From: Carya illinoinensis
Taxonomy: Eukaryota; Streptophyta; Magnoliopsida; Fagales; Juglandaceae
Reading direction: 5' to 3'
DNA: 64,000 bases
NCBI RefSeq assembly: GCF_018687715.1
Contig: NC_056761.1
Coordinates: 19,432,001-19,496,000, forward strand
In this document: piece after piece, positions 47,101 to 57,894 of the stretch
How the letters are laid out: the number at the start of each line of letters is the position of its first letter
Position numbering within the stretch: position 1 is the first letter of the stretch
Notes under the pieces: model-generated
Databases searched by the model: none
What the model saw: only the letters and a program-made list of their open reading frames with translations
What the model was told of the DNA's origin: nothing
Program-made: the position numbers and the translations under genes

Positions 47101-48115
47101 TTCATGGTCTGCATCCTACAAGCCAACAGCTTCATATCCTATAAGAATACAAGCACAAGACCTTCCTTCTTGATAACATCACAAAGGTCTCTAACTCCCT
47201 GGCAGGAGTTTTAACTTAAAAACTTCATTGCTTTCGGTAGGGCTGGTCTCTAGCATCCACTAATCCCTCCTCTTCATCCTTTTTTCCATAACCATTTGCC
47301 TTCTGCCTTTTCTGAACTAAACATTGGCTAGCAATCAAGTCCCCTTTCCTGTGTAAACCCCTCCTGAGGTTACCCTATTGATGGGCTTTTAAGAATGGCC
47401 TACTTACTGGGTCCACCTCCATTGCCCACGGCCTTTCACCTCTCAAGGTAATGGGTTGGGCCTCTGATTGAGAAATGGGAAAATCCACCAGGTTCTTTTC
47501 TTAATCCATTAACCATTGGTTATTCATGAACATTGCCTTTTGTTCTACAGGCTCTTCCCTAGGACCCCTTTATTCAAAGGGTGCTTCTATAGTGACCTGT
47601 CCCCCCTTCTCGTTCCCCTTTTTGACCTTTCTCTCAACATTTTTCGTAAGTGAAGTACTTGGTACCCAAAGTGTCATGTGCCATCCCTTCACCATAACGC
47701 TTGACCTCCTTACCTGACATCGCCGCATGAGTAGCACTCTTTTCAATAAAAGTACTAGAATTTTGAACTTATCCCGCCAACGTGAACTCCTTAGTGGCAC
47801 TCCCTACTTGGTTTACCTCGAGTCTCCCCGTCGCCAGAACAGAGCCCTAGTTACCTCTGTTTCCTTTCACCTGATATTCACATTGTTCAAGCCATTTGCC
47901 AGAGTTGTCCCCTGCTCTCATCCATTGTCTATAAGGCAACTATCCTTCCTCTTCATCCACACCCCTACCCTTCTATAGAGGGCAATCCTTGTGGACATGT
48001 CCAAGCAGACCACAAGTGTAACAGAAACTTGGCATGCACTCGTAAGCAAAGCGTACCCAATAGGTGCCAAGAATCACTACTTACAGTTCCTCATGTTCAC
48101 CCTTGAATTCTTGTA
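44175..48115 (-). mobile_element. Degenerate L1-type LINE 1
   Basis: The domains run in the expected order on the minus strand: an ORF1 C-terminal CCHC knuckle (CYTCGLLGHVHKDC, 47982-48025); endonuclease pieces (about 47215-46400, including DSERRSGGL and TGVYGHPETSRR); a linker (LWLKEGDHNTKYFH, 46210-46170); RT (PSKAPGPD near 45900, YQPVSVCNIVYKLMAKVLR near 45700, RQGDPLSPYLFLLCSE near 45380, catalytic FADDS at 45222-45236); and a zinc-binding RT-associated region (about 44530-44190). Numerous stops and frameshifts occur. Both ends are truncated, with no poly-A and no target duplication seen. Confidence 0.85.
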
Positions 48116-48134
48116 AAATGCGACAATCGAGGTA

Positions 48135-50818
48135 AGTTAGTTTTTAACTTACTATTAGTTTACTATGTATGTATGATGGGTAAGAGAACTACAGTTTATG
48201 TATGTATGTTATTATATAGGTCATTTCATGTCATATAATTACATGTTTATCTATTTTACGCATTATTCTGTCATAAAATATTTATCTGTTACACAGTATA
48301 TTTTATCACATATTGCTATCTGTTGCAAGTATGTTATGTTACGTTATGTCATCTGCTACATGTATGTCATGTCATATAATATTCACTATTGCAAGTATGT
48401 CATGTTACGTATGCCATCTGTTACATGTTATGCCATGTTAGAAATGTTGTCTTTTACATGTTACGTCATGCTATGAAATGTTTTCAGTTTCAAAGTACGT
48501 CATGTCTTTCAACTTATGTTCATATCATGTTACGCTACATTAGGACTTCTATCCTTTTGTTTCATGTCATCTTTTGTCTTGAGTACAATTTGTGTATATC
48601 AAGAATAGCCTTTCAAGTCATGTCAAGTCAAGCCAATCATGCCTAGGATACTCGCAATATAATCACTATGATTGTTTGCGCATCTTTATTTGTCATTCAC
48701 GCGAGGTACTTCTAGCGTAATCACTCTAATTATTATAATAGCTCTGCTCAAATACTCATGTCGTTATCACTCTGATTGTTAAGGTATCTCATTTTAAAAT
48801 ACTCATGATATAATCATTCTGATTGTCAGAGTATTACTAAGTACTCATAGCGTAATCATTCTAATTATTAGGGTATTCATTTAAAATACTCATGGTGTAA
48901 TGATTGTCAAGATATTTTGATTAAAATCTACCTAAAAGAGAGCAAAATTGAGTCTGAGTAGTTCCATAAGTGAGATTAGGCTGCATTTGGGTACTGAGAG
49001 TACTGAGGTACTCTCAACACGTCTCACTACTATTCATTACTTTTCATCTACTTTTACTACTATTCATTATTTTTCACCTACTTTTTATTACTATTCATTA
49101 CTTTATTATTACTTCTCACCTACTTTTTATTATTATTTACAACTCTTCTCAACAATTCTCAATATCCAAACCCACCTTAAATGTCATATTTTGAGGAAAA
49201 GAGCCTTGCCCTTTGGAATTGTAAATTTAAGTGATACTTACCTATTTGTTCATGTGCTAAACAGTTTTTTCTTATAGGTACTAAGGCCCAGCCTTATACT
49301 AAAGCTCGAACTCATAAGGCAATCAGACCAACTACATGGCCCAGCCTTTAAAGGCCCATTACTCGACTCACTCAAAACTATGTTGCATTGAAGTTGCAAC
49401 ATCCAAATGGGAACATTCAAGAAGAAGTTTTCCTCTAGAGGGCAGATTCGAGAAGAGAAGAGGAGACGGTTAGAAGATAGAGAAACGGAGATGAAGGGAA
49501 CGGGAGACAGTTAAAGTTGTAGACCCATTTTTATGAAAACATTTTCTTAGAGTAAATCAAACCCCTCGCTTCAGATGATAAATCACCAAACCATCCTACA
49601 TTTTGTAAAAATCTAGTGCATATAGCCCATTCTTTACCCTTGGTAGATTCCACCAAACCTACTCAATAAAGGAAAATTGTTTTACCATATACTTCTTTTC
49701 TTTAATTGTTTTGACTTAACTTTGCTTGACTATGATATAGTTAACCTGGTGGAAATGACCTTGGACACTCTCATTGCATTTTAAATCTGTTTTTATACTT
49801 GGAAGCATTATTTGGTGAGTATCATGTAATTATTTTGATTTTCTAAGTATCTCAAATGGAATATGTTGGGCAAAATTATTCTGATTATTTACTAAACCTG
49901 ACGAAACAACTGGAGAAATCATTTTGATTGTCAGAATTCAAGTTCATATTGAGTCATGTTTCAAGTTCACATGCTCTGTTTCAAGTTCACGTTCACGTCA
50001 TACTTAAGTTCAATTTATGTTCATGTTCATGTTTAAGTTCATGCTTAAGTTCAGTTTATTGAACAAGATTCCAAATTCATGTATTTCACACTCAAGTTTA
50101 TGTCGTGTCATGTTAAGTTCATGTTCAGTTTACGTTTTAGTTCAAGTTAAGTCAATTCATGCCATGTTATATGTCAAGTGATGTTGTGCTTACTTATGAA
50201 TTTGATTATGCATTCATCCCTTTACTACCATGTATGCATCATTAATCTATATGGAAGTTTTCTATTAACTTACTAAGATTTATAATCAAATCTTACTATA
50301 GTAGTCCTAACTACCATTCCCCCTAATGGTAGAACATGTATCAAGATCAAAAGGCGCACAAGAGGCCGACCAACTAGAGATGGTTGATTAGACAACAATA
50401 GTATGACACAAAACTCGTAGCCTCGATGCTCTGATTTATAGATAGTATTGTGGCATCCCTGGATGAGTTGAGCAAGCTACTCGATGGATAGCCTAGTGGT
50501 TGCTCTAATTTACTACTTTTACTTAAGGAGTTCAATCTCCAATACTCTTATGATTGCAGTCATTTTGGACTCATATTGTAATTATGGATGGTTAGTATTT
50601 CAATATGTATGGATATGTTTTAAGTATTTGAGATATTATCAATTTGGTACATAGTATTGCATAAAAAAAATTATCTGCTGCGAATATTGTATAATGCTAG
50701 ATGCATATTAGGAATATTGCATCTTATATATCATGAACGGAGGTATATAATCTTGTGTTTCATGTCTCGACACTTCAAATGTTTGTTCAATCCCAAGTAG
50801 AATTTGGAGGCATCACAG
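48135..50818. mobile_element. LTR-like region with several minisatellites
   Basis: No protein is recognisable. It contains degenerate arrays: ATGTTACGTCATG-like words (48190-48500), a 44-48 bp repeat with TACTCATG and TAATCATTCTGATTGT (48640-48930), and AAGTTCATGTTC-like words (49925-50180). The right end AATTTGGAGGCATCACA resembles the 3' end of the gypsy LTR at 38262 (ATTTGGAAGCGTCACA). A large decayed gypsy LTR, interrupted by a MITE, is my best reading; the left border is unclear. Confidence 0.35.
48979..49176. mobile_element. Tourist-like MITE (PIF/Harbinger type)
   Basis: The 198-bp element has inverted ends GGCTGCATTTGGGTACTGAGA and the complement of TCTCAATATCCAAACCCACC, flanked by TTA on both sides (48976-48978 and 49177-49179). 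TTA duplication is typical of PIF/Harbinger elements. The interior holds repeated CTACTATTCATTACTTTT-like words. No coding capacity. Confidence 0.7.
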
Positions 50819-51924
50819 TAAGTGAATGTGTGTGTTTGTGTGTGTGCACAAGTGCATGTCTTGGACAAGGTGGAGAAACTTACCAAATAAGATATGCTAA
50901 TTGATTAGAGATCATAGCCCAGTGGTGGAAACCAAACTATTACAAATCACAATTATATCACAAATCAATCACAATTGGATGTAGGGGTTGAGTTGGTGGC
51001 CCTTTTAAATTCTTGTCCATAGTTTGGCCAAAAAGCATGAATGCTCACCAGGAAAAGAATGTTCTAAGATTGCTAATTTAGGTAAAAGACCATTAATAAC
51101 TATACCTAAACCCAGGTCATGGTTCTAATTGGGGGAGAGGGGTTAAACCCAAGACCTCCATTTTGGAGACTTGAGTGTTATGCCTTCGGGCTGATGACCT
51201 TTGGCATGGCATGGTTCCATTAGTATTCTAACATAAGTGCGTCATTGTTTTCATGGTTTCCATGCGGAAAGGAAAGGATGTAGCTTTGCATACGAAAATG
51301 ATACCAAGAGAATGATGCAAAGATAAGTAGTATGTTTTCATCACCTACACACCACACTTTTTTTTTATTGATTTTTTTAAAATTTGTTTTTGGGTTTATT
51401 TTTCTTAAACTAATTGAATTTTTCTACTTATTATCTATATTCTAAACATTTAGTAAAAAAAAAAAAAAAAGTGTGGTGTGTGATGTATGGGCTTATATTT
51501 AAAAATTTTCCATTTCTTTTGTCCTCTCATTTTCCTCAAAATTTTCAACTTTTTTGGAGCTTTAGATCACTGCCCTAACAAATCTTCAAAGTTTAAAGGC
51601 TAAATCCGAATCTACTTATTCAAACCATTGCTCCCCACAAATTGAGGGAAAACTCGGGGAGAGAGAAAGCCACCAAGCGAAGCACTATAAGAAAAAGCCA
51701 AGGCAACTACCATTCAAATTTCTAATTGACAGATCAACAAACCCCAAAAAGTTTCAAGAGAGACGGGGAAATTGGGAATGAAAAAGATATTTAACATGCG
51801 TAACTTGTATTTTACACTTCAAACTATTAACATTAAGACAGTGAACCCTTAACTTAATAAATATTGAGACAATGCACCATTCCTTAATATCTAATTTCTA
51901 AAATTGTTTTTTGTTACGTATTTT
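50819..51924. other. Intergenic DNA without recognised content
   Basis: A short TG-rich stretch (50823-50850) and poly-A/T runs near 51360 and 51460 are the only structure noted. I see no gene. Confidence 0.5.
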
Positions 51925-52607
51925 TAGGAGTGACAATATATTATACGACTCGTGAACTCGATACGAACACAACACGAAATTAGCAGATTTGAATTTGATG
52001 TTAACTTGTTTGAATCAAAACATATTAACCAGTTAAGACACAATTTATAAGCAGGTCAACCCTCTTAATCCAAAATTAATCCGTTTTGATTTTATTTCAA
52101 AAGTACAATTTTATTATTGTTGAATTGTAATATTAATATTTCTCAAGATATTTATATTTTTATTGTTGAAATTGTAATTATTGACCTATGTTCATATTTG
52201 TTATTATAGGATTTGTAATATTGGTTTTGTTACATGTTAAAATTTGAAAAACATTGATATTGTTGTTAGTCGGTATTCTTACTTTTTAAAAAATATTGTG
52301 GTTACGAATAAATATAGATTTTAACTTTTATATAAAATTATGTCAATGAGGTCAAATAAGTTATAATTGTTAGTTCAACCTATTTACATAAAACATGTTT
52401 AAATTAATCGTGTTGTGATAACCTATTTATAATTAATTATTAAAAATAGGTGACATGACATAATCTGTTACCTAAATGGGTTAAGTAAGAGTTTGAAAGT
52501 TTGATACGTTTACCTTAATGAGTCAGGTTTGGATTAATTCATATAATCAAATATTCATGACTCGACAAGGCACAAACACCACCTGAAAATACAAAGTGCC
52601 ACCCCTA
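51925..52607. mobile_element. hAT-like MITE, 683 bp
   Basis: The ends are inverted (TAGGAGTGACAAT and the complement of AGTGCCACCCCTA). Subterminal words such as CGACTCG and GACACAA occur on both sides, a pattern common to non-autonomous plant hAT elements. The flanking 8-mers are not clearly alike, so the target duplication is decayed or the borders are slightly off. The interior is very AT-rich and non-coding. Confidence 0.5.
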
Positions 52608-53247
52608 CTTGCTTTTCATCTATCTTAATAGTAAAACTAAAGAGACAATTTTTTATAATTCGAGGATGCAATATGTCATTTTCAGTAATTTGGGGATGCA
52701 AAGTGTACTTTTTTTTAATGTTTTTAATTTTCAAGTGTTATATCTTTGTATTTTTCTCTCTAGAAAATAAAACGACATGGTGTTTCCTCTAATTATATAA
52801 AAATAATAATTCTTTTACCAAATTTTGATAATTAAGAGGGATGAAACGTAAGGAAACTCTATATATAATCACTTTTACGTATTACTTGTACACCCTACTA
52901 ATGTGATTAGTTGTATCATTTTCTTTTAATATAAAATAATTGTTTTGACTAATCACATCAGTAAAGTACACAAAGAGTACGCAAGAGTGACTGTTTGTAG
53001 CAGAACTCACATTAATATAATCTTAACTACTAGATTTTAATGACAGTAGAAATTACAACTTTTTTGTAATTTAAAGATGCAACATATCAATTTTGATATT
53101 TTGAATGCAAAATGTAAAACAATTAGTCGTATAGGAAACGATGTTGTTGTAAACGAAGTTTTAAATTCACATGTTTTCATGGAAAATCCGAGGTTTATTA
53201 GAGTGAAATATTGAATAGACATTTTTTGCAGGGTGAAAAAGAAAAAA
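52608..53247. other. AT-rich DNA downstream of the CNX7 homolog
   Basis: This is the 3' flank of the minus-strand molybdopterin synthase gene and probably includes its 3' UTR next to 53247. I see no coding sequence or defined repeat. Confidence 0.5.
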
Positions 53248-53565
53248 TTAGCCACCACTTATGGGAGGTATAATGGCCAACTCATCTTGTTCTTTTACAA
53301 TTGTTGACTCTGTAGTGTACTCCTCATTTAGAGCAAGAACCATGCACTCACGGATCTCTTCCAAGCCCGGAAACCTGGCAACAAGATCATTCAGACAATC
53401 ATGTGCAGAACTGCCAGATGGCACCTCCAATGGCATCTCAGTCAAGCTAGTAAGATCTCGAGCTCTTGCAAAGAACAGAACCTTTATCTTTACAGATGAA
53501 ACTTTGTTTTCCTCGGGTTTAGGGTCCGCTTTTTGAGTGTTCATCTTTCCTTCCATTGTATCCAT
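53248..53565 (-). CDS. CNX7: Molybdopterin synthase sulfur carrier subunit (CNX7/MOCS2A, MoaD-like)
   Basis: The small subunit of cytosolic molybdopterin synthase. Its C-terminal glycine is thiocarboxylated and donates sulfur to cPMP, together with the large subunit (CNX6/MoaE-like), to make molybdopterin for nitrate reductase, aldehyde oxidase and other molybdoenzymes. The single-exon frame encodes 105 residues: a hydrophilic N-terminus of about 25 residues, then a ubiquitin-like beta-grasp domain beginning KIKVLFFARARDL and ending PPISGG, with the essential terminal Gly-Gly intact. Length fits plant CNX7 (about 96-100 residues). Methionines at 1, 4 and 8 make the exact start uncertain; I use the first. 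The coding region is undamaged although transposon relics lie on both sides. Confidence 0.92.
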   Translation of the reverse strand: MDTMEGKMNTQKADPKPEENKVSSVKIKVLFFARARDLTSLTEMPLEVPSGSSAHDCLNDLVARFPGLEEIRECMVLALNEEYTTESTIVKEQDELAIIPPISGG

Positions 53566-54260
53566 CTCAGAAAACCCAATCGATCTAATGGATTACTGGA
53601 AATTAAACATGTTTCCCCACGCCAGAAATACTGCAATTTTATACCCATAAAAAGTTAACTGCTAGGTTCAAATTACAGAATAACAAAGCAAAAAAAGCAA
53701 ATTGGTTTTCATGCAGGAGTACCAGTCATGGAAATGCTGAATACATGAAGGCTACAGCCTGAAGAATGAATGCAAATTTAAGCTCACAAACAAACTCTAA
53801 ACAAATTGATTATTGGATCATAAACCCAGCCCAGAACAATAAATTTCAAAGGGGTCGAGGAGCCAATTTCTTTCAACTAATATTGCTTAGGATAATAGAA
53901 GAAAGATCCAGTAAAGATTCCCACCTCGGGATAACAGAACATAATTTCTACATTTTAGGTGTTCTGACAAGAAAATTATTTTCCATGCCTACATTTTCAC
54001 CCCTAGAATGGATGGTGGAACCAAGAAAATAAGTAACTGTGGTAAATTTCATCAATGCCACAACAGGCTAAATGTTCTATTTGTAAATGAGACACAGATA
54101 TGGTGCCAGCCAGAGAACAACTTGTGCGGATTGCACGTCCCTAAGGGCACATGTTAATTCAACTTCATGAAACCCATAGTTTAATGTTCTAATGATTCTA
54201 ATGGAAGAAAAAAGCTGAGACAACCTTAAGACAAATTCAATCTTTCATGAATTATAAGTC

Positions 54261-54342
<82 letters not shown>

Positions 54343-56150
54343 AAAGTGCCTTTAAAATTGTGAAATGCTAATAAATAGCTATAACTTCCTTCTGGACACA
54401 CACACACACACATAATCTGTTTTCTAAATAAATAAATAAAAAATACTTATAAAAATAAATAAATAAATAAAAAATATTAATCTTAACCTTATAACTTTGA
54501 GCAGATCACCCCAGTTTTCTTACAAGTAGAAGAAGTCTGGATAGAAGATGTATTTGGATCACCTATGTGCATATTTAAGACCCACAGAGACTGAAAAAAA
54601 AATTAAAAAAAAAATAAAAAGAGAGAGAACGGAAAGGAGGGCCATTGATGGCATTTTTCAACTTCAATAAACCAAGCCCTTTAGTTACAAAACTGAAGAT
54701 CGTCTTGTATAAGTGGTTAATAAAATCATATTATATTTATAAAATGTAGTGCAGAATTAAAAAGAAAAACTAAATAAATGTGCATTTAGGAAAAACTAAA
54801 AACCCATTAATCAAGTAGTGTCACAGTGCTTTGCTACAAATGCCAAAACATATATACAGATGTTCCTTACACCACCCGGTATTGGGCTTGCAATTTAATG
54901 AGTTTTTTTTTTAGGACATCCAATCTTGGATATAGCTTAATCATTTACCAAAAAGAAAAAGAAAACTCCACCCCTTCAAGCTGGGTTCAGAACACCACAT
55001 TATGGGACTTACTCATCAAAACAATCAATAGACCATTCTGACGGATGGGCACTCACAAAAAACTATAAATTACATCATTAAAAAAAAAAAAAAGACAATT
55101 TGTTATTTTTTGTCTATCGAGTAGAGGAGCCAAAAAATACTCAAATGAAGTTTCAACTGAATCCCTGAAACCAAAGCCAAAAATAAAATCCATGAACTAC
55201 CCCATCTAAAAAATGCTTCAAAATCTCTCTTTCAGCTTTGCAGTTCACAAACTAATCTGAAAAACTATCGAGATAGCACAAACTTCCCCAATTATATCAT
55301 AGACCAAAAATAGCATCACAAATACATAAAGAATAACATCTAACAAACTCTAATATAAAAAGCGTCCACATCAATCAAGTCATTAAGGGCATTTGGCATA
55401 TGGCAATAAGGTCACAAAACCCTCTGAGCACGAATGGCATTGTAGAGAGGGTTATTTTCAATAATTATTTTATGTATTTCCTCTATCTGACCTTAGCAGT
55501 TTTATAAGCAAACCTTTTGATGGTTGGTTAAGCATACGAAAAGTTGATATAATGGACTTCAATTTGTAAAAAGGGGGAAGAAACTAAAGCAGAGTGGGAA
55601 AAATCAGATATAATATCGTAAAAGATAATCATCCCATGTGGTGTTTGGAGAAAACAATTACAATCAAAATAGAATCACTATATTACTTAATATAGCTCAT
55701 ATGTACAGCCTTTGCAGCTCAATTATGCAAAATAGATCCGAAAATTCAAGCTTTAGACTCGGCTCAAAGGAGCGTCATTATGGACGGACTAATTGTCCCA
55801 AGAGTCTCAAGTTGCAATACCACCGAAAAAAAAAAAGGTCAATTTCTTCATTCTGTGATTTCAACACACTAGCTACATATGCTATGGCGAGACCCAATGG
55901 AAATCTCAATAGTCAGCAAGAAGAAAAAAGTAGAGAAATTTCATCAGGAATCTTGTACATCAGAAGCAACGAAGTGAAAGACCGATTACCTGAAAGCGGC
56001 GCAAGAGGGTAATGGGAGAGGGGAGGTGGGGCAGGTAAGAGTAGAAGTCGCCAAGACGATGGCTATAGAAGGCGGTCGTTTACCAGAGTATTTGGTTGAT
56101 TCAGCTGGGCTGATGTCTCGAGAGCAAATTCATGTACGTTGTTGATTTGA
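53566..56150 (-). promoter_or_regulatory. Probable 5' UTR exon, UTR intron and promoter of the CNX7 homolog
   Basis: Upstream of the start codon, TTTCCAG at about 53596-53602 is a credible splice acceptor leaving a UTR segment 53566-53595. A donor CTTTCAG/GTAATC at 55989-55990 could end a GC-richer first UTR exon beginning before about 56100. The implied intron (about 2.4 kb) has no coding content and contains microsatellites. The promoter would lie beyond 56150 in AT-rich DNA. This model is inference from splice-like signals and composition. Confidence 0.4.
54267..54338. repeat. Compound (AT)n(GA)n microsatellite
   Basis: An AT run (about 54267-54294) passes directly into an AG run ending near 54338. 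A CA run follows near 54397-54411 and AATA runs near 54428-54470. It sits in the probable UTR intron of the CNX7 homolog. Confidence 0.9.
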
Positions 56151-56446
56151 TGGTCGACTCGTTTTTAATATTTGTGTTTGTTTATTTTTTATTATTATAT
56201 TTGTTTACTTTTTTTTTTTTTTTTTTAAAAGAAGACACAAAAAAAAAAAAAAGAAAAAAAAAGAAAAAAAAATTGATATAAAAAATTAAAATTGAAAAAT
56301 ATTTAACATTGTCGTAAGTTCGGTAACTTCATTACCCATATTCAGATTTTATCTTTTAGGATTTTAGTCTATTCATCTATTAAGTATTAAGTTTGTAAAT
56401 ATAACTGCTTGTTTCTTTTATCAATATATATGTTAGCTGATTGTTT

Positions 56447-56485
<39 letters not shown>

Positions 56486-57170
56486 GTATTAAGATTTTTA
56501 AATTTTTTAATATATCTCATTAATTTATATGTTACTGTTTTATATTTCTTATTCTTGTATGCTTATAAAAATGTGTCTCAAGATCATTTATAAGATCTAA
56601 AAAATTCGAAATGAATTATATTAAGTTTCTGAAGAGCTAATTTTATATATTATAATCTTTTAATTCTCTTGTTATTTCTCTTTAATTTTATAATGAAATA
56701 TTTTGTTTTAATCTTTTAACCTAGTTGGAAAATATATTGAGGAGAGGTCACTAAAATTTAACTGGTAAGTTAATAGAAAAATGATGTGTCTAGAGTGAAA
56801 AATGACTTATTTTCAAGGCCAAAAGTCATTTTTTATTATTATAAATTACCACCTGTAGATTTTAACTTTTTCCGAAAGAACTTTAATTAAATGTTTTTTA
56901 CAAAATTAGAAATATATTTTATAATAAAGATAAATTGTAGAGAAATTCTTTTTTGCAACATTTTTAAGGTGCGAACCAAACATGTAAAAATCAACAATTC
57001 TTCCAAAAACACATTTTCATTTAGATATATTTCTGATTTTCCTCGTTTCACGCATTTAAATTACTAAATATATATCAAGAGATCGTTTTATACAAAACAA
57101 CTAAACTTACGTCATAGAATCAAATCAAATAATTTGTGAAATACAATCAGAATATGAATCCCATCAAACT
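56151..57170. other. AT-rich intergenic DNA
   Basis: Poly-T and poly-A runs (56205-56270) and an AT microsatellite (about 56450-56482) are visible. I see no gene or defined transposon. Confidence 0.5.
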
Positions 57171-57570
57171 ATAAGTCATCAAGACTCCAAGCATGTTTTG
57201 TCATCTTTGAGCTGTTTTATTAGCCATGCGTCCAATTTTGTTGGATAGTGCATCTTAGGATCAACTGCATTTATCGCATATACCAGGTTGCCCAACAAAG
57301 ACATGAATTCTCCATCAACAAGTAATTCATTAAACATTAGTAGAAAATCACTTTCAATGTGTAGTTCATGTAGGTCCAAAGGGATACTCAATTGTAAACC
57401 TCTCACGATAGCAATCAGTTAAATCTCCATTAGATTATTCACCTCATTTTTTTTTTTTTTACTAGCAGACAATATGACCCCACCCTTATCATCTCTTAAA
57501 ATAATCCCCACTTCTGCGCTATATTGATCATGGAATATAGCCCCATCAACATTTAATTTCAACACCCCTC

Positions 57571-57894
57571 AAGAAGGAGGTAGCCAACTACAACTTGGAG
57601 CCTTTATTTGCTTTTGATTTTCATGAGCTTCCTTATGTTCTTGATATAAAGACAGAGCATAAGCTACTATTTGCTCAGGCTTTAGTATGTTATCTTCATA
57701 CATTTTTTTGTTCCTTCTATACCACATGCCCTAAGAAGGAGGTAGCCAACTACAACTTGAAGCCTTTATCTATTCTTGATTTTCATGAGCTTCCTTATGT
57801 TCTTGATATAAAGACAAAGCATAATCTACTACTTGCTCAGGTTTTAGGATTTTATCCTTATACATTTTTTGATTCCTTCTATACATACATTTTT
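57571..57894. repeat. Tandem duplication of 162 bp within LINE 2
   Basis: AAGAAGGAGGTAGCCAACTA starts at both 57571 and 57733, and the two copies run in parallel for about 160 bp (TTTTCATGAGCTTCCTTATG and GACA(G/A)AGCATAA in each). A third partial echo (TTCTATACATACATTTTTTGGTTC) follows near 57876-57905. The copies differ at roughly ten positions. Confidence 0.85.

Noticed and set aside
48190..48930. A CRISPR-like spaced repeat
   Set aside because: Units are imperfect, adjacent and of irregular length, in plant nuclear DNA with no cas genes; they are minisatellites.
55638..56012. A 124-codon plus-strand frame upstream of the CNX7 homolog
   Set aside because: No family resemblance; it runs across the probable UTR intron and donor of the minus-strand gene.
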